Below the pieces are notes generated by a model. That model saw only the letters and a list, made by a program, of their open reading frames with translations. It had not been told where the DNA came from and did not search any database. 20,183 bases of DNA, taken from the NCBI GenBank assembly GCA_023416855.1, contig JAEZGU010000272.1, positions 1 to 20,183 on the forward strand, in the 5' to 3' direction. Shown in pieces: positions 15,947 to 20,183 of the stretch; the first letter of the stretch is position 1, and each line of letters begins with the position of its first letter. This DNA comes from Bacillota bacterium. Lineage in GTDB: Bacteria > Bacillota > Clostridia > Tissierellales > Sedimentibacteraceae. A program made the position numbers and the translations under genes.

Positions 15947-15961
15947 TTGCAAACGTTTTTA
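15947..15961 (+). promoter_or_regulatory. cre-like / LacI-family operator candidate
   Basis: TTGCAAACGTTTTTA fits the catabolite-responsive element consensus WTGNAANCGNWWNCA at all fixed positions but one and has the central AAACGTTT palindrome. It lies just after the predicted transcription start of the S-layer homology gene, a position where CcpA or a LacI-type repressor would block transcription. Confidence 0.4.
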
Positions 15962-15981
15962 AATATGTTAAGGAGGATATC

Positions 15982-16992
15982 ATGAAAAAAATAATTGTAT
16001 ATGTAATTTTATTAATAATTATCTTATCACCTTCAGCAATGGCAGTACAGTGGAGTAACGCTTCAAGCTGGGCTACACCTGAATTAAATAAAGCAAATGA
16101 TGCAGGTTTGATTCCACAAATACTGAGCGGTGCAGATATGACAAAGCCTATAACAAGAGAGGAATTTGCAGAATTAGCAGTTAAATTATACGAAAAAACT
16201 ACAGAAACAACAGCTGTTGCTGTATCTCCAAACCCATTTACAGATACTTTAAATCCTGAAATATTAAAAGCTTTTAAAATTGGAGTTACTCAAGGAACAT
16301 CTGATACAACTTTTGAGCCAGATGTTTTAATAAACCGTGAGCAATGTGCTGCAATGCTGTTCAGAGCGCTAAAAGCAATATCTCCTTCCAATGATTTTAG
16401 CGTTGAAGGGGTTAAGGATTTTCCAGATCAAAAATATATCTCTGACTGGGCTAATGAAGCTGTGAAGTATATGAATAAAATAGGTATTATTACGGGGGAC
16501 TCTCAAGGTAATTTTATGCCGAAGGCTACTACAACTGCCCAACAGGCACAAAATTATGGCATGGCAACAAGAGAACAAGCAATAGCAATGAGTTTTAGAT
16601 CCTATGAACGATTCAAAGACAGTAACAAAGATGAAAATGGAAGTACACTAAGTGCCGTAGGTTCTTGGACATATTATGCATCATCAGGTAATATTACCTA
16701 TGGTCAAACTTTGGAATTTAAATCTGATGGTACATTTGTTAGAGTAGTGGGAACATTAATATATAACACTTATGATTCCGCTGCCTTTGAAGGAAATTAT
16801 ACAATATCAGGTGATAAATTAGTATTGACAAACCAAATGTCCAGCTCAAGCTATGCTGAACCATGGGATGATCTATGGAATATTTTTGATAGTTTAATTA
16901 AAGATAATCCGGTAGAAGATCAAGAATATACATTAACCATTATAAATGATGATGTCATATCAATAAACGGTATGGAGTTCTCAAGGAAATAA
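15982..16992 (+). CDS. Exported S-layer homology (SLH) domain protein with C-terminal beta-rich domain
   Basis: A 336-residue secreted protein. The signal peptide is residues 1-21 (AMA before the likely cut). Three SLH modules follow, at about 24-72, 84-131 and 146-210, recognisable by W/I-x-x-A/E-L...A...G, PITREEFAELAVKLY, LINREQCAAMLFRAL and TREQAIAMSFRSY. SLH triplets bind pyruvylated secondary cell wall polymers, so the protein should sit on the cell surface. The third module has an inserted Thr/Gln/Ala-rich stretch (182-192). Residues 224-336 look like a small lipocalin-like beta domain (GSWTYYASS...LEFKSDGTFVRV...GNYTISGDKLVL) of unknown ligand. The ATG at 15982 follows AAGGAGGATATC, an ideal ribosome site. 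No terminator hairpin is seen before the next gene. Confidence 0.87.
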   Translation: MKKIIVYVILLIIILSPSAMAVQWSNASSWATPELNKANDAGLIPQILSGADMTKPITREEFAELAVKLYEKTTETTAVAVSPNPFTDTLNPEILKAFKIGVTQGTSDTTFEPDVLINREQCAAMLFRALKAISPSNDFSVEGVKDFPDQKYISDWANEAVKYMNKIGIITGDSQGNFMPKATTTAQQAQNYGMATREQAIAMSFRSYERFKDSNKDENGSTLSAVGSWTYYASSGNITYGQTLEFKSDGTFVRVVGTLIYNTYDSAAFEGNYTISGDKLVLTNQMSSSSYAEPWDDLWNIFDSLIKDNPVEDQEYTLTIINDDVISINGMEFSRK

Positions 16993-17008
16993 ACACCACA
17001 AGTATATA

Positions 17009-17037
17009 TTGTATTTAATTAACTTGAATACTATAAT
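17009..17037 (+). promoter_or_regulatory. Promoter of the restriction endonuclease gene
   Basis: -35 TTGTAT (17009-17014), 17-bp spacer, -10 TATAAT (17032-17037). The predicted start, near 17044, lies in the middle of the 16-bp palindrome at 17036-17051. Confidence 0.65.
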
Positions 17038-17051
17038 TGTATATATACAAT
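17036..17051. repeat. Perfect 16-bp palindrome, operator candidate for the restriction gene
   Basis: ATTGTATATATACAAT is its own reverse complement. It starts at the last bases of the -10 box, spans the predicted transcription start and ends three bases before the AGGAGGGG ribosome site. A bound dimer would block transcription, or the RNA version could form a short hairpin beside the ribosome site. Confidence 0.55.
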
Positions 17052-17063
17052 ATAGGAGGGGTT

Positions 17064-17660
17064 ATGAAATACAGTATTAAAAATGAAGATATTCATAAGT
17101 ATAACGATAGTACAACAGTTGAATTTCCTAAATATACTTCACAATTGATAAATTGGGCAAATCAAAATGCACAGGGAACACGCCCAAGAGTTGTAGGTCA
17201 ATTATCGGATTTATTTCCTGAGTTTATAGAAGATAATGATGAAAATAAAATATCCATAGATAACTGGGAAACATGGTATAAGGAAAGATATCCTGATGCA
17301 ATAGAAAATGCGACAGAGAAAATATATGCTCAGGTTGAAAACCTAAAAAAAGCAATAAAACTTATAGACCGTGAATTGGTTAAAAAATGGGTACAGGATT
17401 TAGTAATAACAAAGACATACAACGGATTATATGTGCAACGAGCAATTCTTGCTTCCCTTGCAGAAAAGCTTCATACAAGCTATCGCCTATCAACTCCCCA
17501 AGAAGAATCTTTGGGCATAGACGGATATATTGGAAGCACACCTTATTCGGTGAAACCTGTTTCATACAAAACCATGGATAGATTATCAGAAACCATTGAC
17601 GTTAAAATGGTATATTATACTAAAACAAAGACAGGTTTAACCATAGAAACAGAAGAATAA
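17064..17660 (+). CDS. Type II restriction endonuclease, MjaI family (CTAG-type)
   Basis: A 198-residue protein that I recognise as MjaI-like (RE_MjaI, PF09568), whose named members cut CTAG. The N-terminal half has GQLSDLFPEF and W-x-x-WY...YPDAIENATEKI. The C-terminal half has WVQDLVITKTYNGL, YRLSTPQEESLGIDGYIG and YSVKP. The last two give a PD-(D/E)xK-like core with D153 and K164 as catalytic candidates and E147/E148 nearby. The family is small, and the protein is full length. The ATG at 17064 follows AGGAGGGG; in-frame codons upstream fall in the promoter. It faces the methyltransferase gene tail to tail with 42 bp between stop codons. Recognition of CTAG is inferred from the family and the methyltransferase, not read from the protein. 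Confidence 0.75.
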   Translation: MKYSIKNEDIHKYNDSTTVEFPKYTSQLINWANQNAQGTRPRVVGQLSDLFPEFIEDNDENKISIDNWETWYKERYPDAIENATEKIYAQVENLKKAIKLIDRELVKKWVQDLVITKTYNGLYVQRAILASLAEKLHTSYRLSTPQEESLGIDGYIGSTPYSVKPVSYKTMDRLSETIDVKMVYYTKTKTGLTIETEE

Positions 17661-17681
17661 TAAAATAATGAGTTGTTTAAA

Positions 17682-17708
17682 AAATAGCCGGATATTATCC
17701 GGCTATTT
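17682..17708. terminator. Bidirectional terminator shared by the restriction and methyltransferase genes
   Basis: Arms 17682-17694 and 17696-17708 (core ATAGCCGGAT/ATCCGGCTAT) are perfectly complementary. T-rich tracts follow on the plus strand and six T residues on the minus strand. The right arm overlaps the last codon and stop of the methyltransferase gene. Confidence 0.88.
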
Positions 17709-18977
17709 ATTTTCATTAAATGTTTTAATAAATTTAGATTTATTTGAGTACTCTGATTCCTCATCTACGTTTACAAATTTAGTTCTTATTAAATGGTTAT
17801 TTATAAATGTTTTATTGCTTAAATACAGATAACATAATAAATTATTATGTTTATCATATTTAATATTATCGTGCTTCACAAATACCCTTTTTTTATTTAA
17901 CTTTTCCTTTAAAAAAGCTATTGCTTCCTTCTCAAATTTTGGATTTGATTTAATGCCAATAAGCTTAATTACTGTACCATCATTTAATAATAACTTTTCA
18001 GAAGAAAGTATTTCTTTTATAGTGTAATAGTCCTCTTTTTTTTCAGTCTTACCATCTATTTTCGAGCCATATGTAGCCTTTTTAACATCAATCTTTTTAT
18101 TTAACTTATGTGGGTCAGAAAACACATATGGTAAATTACTATAATTTATTTGAGAAATTAATTTGTCAGATAAAATTTCTATTGTATTATCAGAATCGAC
18201 TAAATTTCCTCCAAGTTTTTCTTTTATAATAGGAGCAAACTCCTTATTTATTTCATAACCAATAGAATTACGTTGTAAATTTTTTGCTGCAAGTGATGTT
18301 GTACCACTGCCTAAAAACGGGTCAAATACAGTTTCTCCTGCAAATGAAAACATCTTAATTAACCTTTTAGGCAATTCTTCAGGAAACATTGCTATGTGAT
18401 CTTGTTGTCTCACGCCACCAAAATTCCAATGTGAAGAAAAGTATTCATTCCACTCTTCCTTGGTTAACTCTGATTGTTTCTTCTGTTCTAATGTTGGTTT
18501 TGGAGCTTTTCCCAATTTTTTGAATATTAGAATAAATTCATAATCAATTTTTAAAATACCGTTTCTTGGATAAGGATAACTACCCATTACAGCTCCGCCA
18601 CCTGTTGTATTCATTGTCGTTGTTTTCTGCCAGATGATTGCTCCCATATAATCCATCCCTAATGCTTCACAGAAACGAATTATTTCTGTCCTGATTGGAA
18701 TTACTTTATATCGACCGTAATAAACTGAACGAGCAAATTGGTCACCAATATTAATACACATGCGGCAACCGTCAGAGAGAATGCGATAGCATTCCTTCCA
18801 AACCAAGTTTAAATTATTTATGTATTCTTCATAACTATCATTAAATCCAATTTGATCAAGTGTACCATAATCTTTTAATTGCCAATAGGGAGGCGATGTA
18901 ATAATTAACTGAACTGATTTGTCTTTTATTTTGTTAAGTTGTCGGCTATCACCAATAACTACTTTATGATTTGTCAC
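17703..18977 (-). CDS. CTAG-type DNA (cytosine-N4) methyltransferase with fused C-terminal nuclease-fold domain
   Basis: A 424-residue protein. Residues about 5-260 are an amino-methyltransferase of the beta class order: catalytic TSPPYW (SPPY at 28-31) precedes the AdoMet motif FDPFLGSGTT (218-227). The central part (INIGDQFARS, IIWQKTTTMNTTGGG, SYPYPRNG, HWNFGG, MFPEELPKRLI) matches my memory of M.MthZI/M.MjaI-type CTAG enzymes. Methylation would protect host DNA from the facing nuclease. After a linker, residues about 317-421 resemble staphylococcal nuclease (DGTVIKLIGIK, EAIAFLKEKL, DKHNNLLCYLYL, FINNHLI), but key catalytic positions are replaced (K338, K343, N379). I chose GTG at 18977: AAGGAGG lies seven bases upstream, while ATG at 18998 has none. 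A near-consensus promoter precedes it. Confidence 0.85.
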   Translation of the reverse strand: MTNHKVVIGDSRQLNKIKDKSVQLIITSPPYWQLKDYGTLDQIGFNDSYEEYINNLNLVWKECYRILSDGCRMCINIGDQFARSVYYGRYKVIPIRTEIIRFCEALGMDYMGAIIWQKTTTMNTTGGGAVMGSYPYPRNGILKIDYEFILIFKKLGKAPKPTLEQKKQSELTKEEWNEYFSSHWNFGGVRQQDHIAMFPEELPKRLIKMFSFAGETVFDPFLGSGTTSLAAKNLQRNSIGYEINKEFAPIIKEKLGGNLVDSDNTIEILSDKLISQINYSNLPYVFSDPHKLNKKIDVKKATYGSKIDGKTEKKEDYYTIKEILSSEKLLLNDGTVIKLIGIKSNPKFEKEAIAFLKEKLNKKRVFVKHDNIKYDKHNNLLCYLYLSNKTFINNHLIRTKFVNVDEESEYSNKSKFIKTFNENK

Positions 18978-19009
18978 AATATACCTCCTTATCTTCATCT
19001 CAACATGTA

Positions 19010-19039
19010 ATTATAAACTATAATCAATATTAAAGTCAA
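19010..19039 (-). promoter_or_regulatory. Methyltransferase promoter
   Basis: On the minus strand -35 TTGACT (19034-19039), 18-bp spacer, -10 TATAAT (19010-19015). It begins only 20 bp after the stop of the tRNA-binding protein gene and is nearer consensus than the restriction gene promoter. Confidence 0.72.
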
Positions 19040-19058
19040 ATTTAATGTACGATATTCC

Positions 19059-19409
19059 TTATCCGACTCTTGTGCCATTTGGTACAGTTTTTTCCGGTTG
19101 AGCCAATACAGGAACGATACCATCTGCGTATCCAATATCAAATAACATACCTTCAGAAATTTCTCCCGCCATTTTCTTAGGAGCCAAATTAACAACAAAC
19201 AATGCCTGTTGACCTTCTATTTCCTTTGGATTTTCTCTTTCACCCTTCATTCCAACTAATATAGTTCTCTTAAAATCACCAAAGTCAACTGTAAGCTTAA
19301 CTAATTTACTTGAATTTTCAATGTCATCAACTGATAATATTGTTCCTACTCTAATATCAATTTTATCAAGTATATCTAATGTAATATTGGGTTTAATTGA
19401 AGCATTCAT
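19059..19409 (-). CDS. tRNA-binding domain protein (CsaA/YgjH/EMAP-like OB fold)
   Basis: A 116-residue stand-alone OB-fold tRNA-binding domain, the module also found at the C-terminus of methionyl-tRNA synthetase. The sequence ITLDILDKIDIRVGTI, LVKLTVDFGDFKRTILVGMK and LFVVNLAPKKMAGEISEGMLF is characteristic. The length fits YgjH/CsaA-type free-standing proteins that bind tRNA or act as chaperone-like dimers; which of these applies is not clear. The ATG at 19409 has AGGAGG seven bases upstream. It has its own extended -10 (19454-19459) and is separated from the upstream aminotransferase by a terminator. The methyltransferase gene follows on the same strand with its own promoter, so some read-through into it is possible since no hairpin divides them. 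Confidence 0.87.
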   Translation of the reverse strand: MNASIKPNITLDILDKIDIRVGTILSVDDIENSSKLVKLTVDFGDFKRTILVGMKGERENPKEIEGQQALFVVNLAPKKMAGEISEGMLFDIGYADGIVPVLAQPEKTVPNGTRVG

Positions 19410-19453
19410 TTATTTTCCTCCTAAGTATTTTATATTTAAAAATTATAATACAC

Positions 19454-19459
19454 ATTATA
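19454..19459 (-). promoter_or_regulatory. Extended -10 of the tRNA-binding protein gene
   Basis: On the minus strand TGGTATAAT, an extended -10 with perfect TATAAT. The -35 at 17 bp (TTTCGA) is weak. A second TATAAT occurs 13 bp downstream. Confidence 0.5.
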
Positions 19460-19501
19460 CCACATAGTTCAATGTATCGAAATTTTAAAAAATGGAATTA
19501 T

Positions 19502-19532
19502 AAAAAAGCTTATGAAATTAATCATAAGCTTT
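19502..19532 (-). terminator. Intrinsic terminator of the right-edge aminotransferase
   Basis: AAAGCTTATGA (19505-19515) pairs with TCATAAGCTTT (19522-19532), an 11-bp stem with a 6-base loop. On the minus strand it ends in a run of six T residues (19502-19507). It lies 18 bp past the stop codon. Confidence 0.88.
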
Positions 19533-19550
19533 ACGTGTTTAATTTAATAA

Positions 19551-20183
19551 TTATCTGCTAGATTCAAATGCTTTTAAAAGTTTAACAAATAATTCTGGAA
19601 CTTTCAACATTGTTTCAGGAGATTCAACGTAAGAAATACGGAATTGTGTACTTCCAGGATTACTTTGTCCTTTTGCTATATCATAGAAACCTTTCATAGG
19701 AGCAACCAATAATGTTGTTTGAACTCCATCAATTTCAATAGCGCCTTCACCTGCACAATATAATACGAAGTCAATTGCATCAAATCCAGGTTTAACAACA
19801 TTTCTAACATCTATAACTGTATAAATTGATGCATCAGGGCTTGATACAACTAATCCCGGTTCTAAGTCCTTTAATCCCTTGCTTACTTTTTTAATTGTAT
19901 CTCCATAATATTCACGAAGACCTTTGCACCAGCTTGCTATTTGTTCTTTGCTTTCACGTGCTAAAGCTCCAAATATATATTGTCCTATAGCATTTGCACA
20001 TAAGTTTGCTGTATATTCAGCTGTACAACGGTTGCTGAATTCAGCACTGTCAGTAATAACTGCACCAATTCTTAATCCGCAAGCATTCCATACCTTAGAA
20101 GCTGTTTCTATACTTATTCTTCTTCCTTCAATACCAGGTACATCTTTATCTGTCAAACCCCAAATACTTACTAATTCACTGCC
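19551..20183 (-). CDS. PLP-dependent aminotransferase, class I/II fold, C-terminal part (runs off the right edge)
   Basis: The reading frame is open to the right edge and begins here with GSELVSIWGLTDKDVPG, so the true start is outside the window; a TTG at 20156 is not a start. About 210 residues are visible. The PLP-binding lysine lies in SIETASKVWNACGLRIG, the usual S-K...G-x-R-x-G pattern of fold-type I aminotransferases. A C-terminal APMKGFYD and FRISYVESPETM provide the substrate-carboxylate-binding arginine (FRISY). The stretch is soluble and probably cytoplasmic. The amino donor is not predictable from this part. It ends at a clear hairpin terminator, so it is transcribed separately from the tRNA-binding protein gene. 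Confidence 0.88.
   Translation of the reverse strand, partial: GSELVSIWGLTDKDVPGIEGRRISIETASKVWNACGLRIGAVITDSAEFSNRCTAEYTANLCANAIGQYIFGALARESKEQIASWCKGLREYYGDTIKKVSKGLKDLEPGLVVSSPDASIYTVIDVRNVVKPGFDAIDFVLYCAGEGAIEIDGVQTTLLVAPMKGFYDIAKGQSNPGSTQFRISYVESPETMLKVPELFVKLLKAFESSR

Noticed and set aside
17703..17990. C-terminal part of the methyltransferase as a separate nuclease gene
   Set aside because: The reading frame is continuous with the methyltransferase and has no internal start with a ribosome site, so it is a fusion.
18995..19198. Minus-strand frame overlapping the tRNA-binding protein gene and the methyltransferase promoter
   Set aside because: It covers conserved codons of the tRNA-binding protein in another frame, and no ribosome site precedes it.

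Overview
The window looks like chromosomal DNA of a low-GC Gram-positive anaerobe, most likely a member of the Clostridia. Supporting signs are the strong A+T bias, near-consensus AGGAGG ribosome binding sites, sigma-A promoters often carrying a TGn extended -10, a biotin-dependent pyruvate carboxylase, a lysine exporter (LysO) split into two genes, and an S-layer homology protein. I cannot name a genus from sequence alone. No rRNA, tRNA, CRISPR array, insertion sequence or riboswitch was seen.

Positions 1-11413 carry minus-strand housekeeping and metabolic genes. Read in their own direction from the right, these are pcrA-ligA-lysO(N)-lysO(C), a compact run with gaps of 17-19 bp and an overlap; a histidine phosphatase ending in a terminator; pyruvate carboxylase with its own promoter and a complex 3' hairpin; a nitrilase/omega-amidase-type hydrolase with a very good promoter; a YaiI/YqxD (DUF188) protein; and the start of a PLP aminotransferase that runs off the left edge. 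A universal stress protein gene (11585-12037, plus) diverges from pcrA.

Positions 12044-13767 hold an ATP-binding PP-loop protein of the Dph6/DUF71 type followed by lipoate-protein ligase. They share one promoter on the minus strand and meet the usp terminator.

Positions 13875-16992 are a plus-strand accessory block of separately promoted genes: a secreted DUF4886/SGNH-like protein, a regulator that appears to join an AraC-type cupin sensor to a LuxR-type helix-turn-helix, and a secreted S-layer homology protein with a C-terminal beta-rich domain. The first two end in their own hairpin terminators. A cre-like operator lies in the leader of the S-layer gene.

Positions 17009-19039 are the most interesting part: a compact convergent Type II restriction-modification cassette. 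The nuclease belongs to the MjaI family (CTAG-type). The DNA methyltransferase resembles the CTAG N4-cytosine enzymes and carries an extra C-terminal domain with a staphylococcal-nuclease fold signature whose catalytic arginines and acidic residues are replaced. A bidirectional terminator overlaps the methyltransferase stop codon. A perfect 16-bp palindrome covers the predicted transcription start of the nuclease gene. By eye I found only two CTAG tetranucleotides in the whole window.

The right edge holds a small tRNA-binding-domain protein and the 3' part of a second PLP aminotransferase, both on the minus strand.
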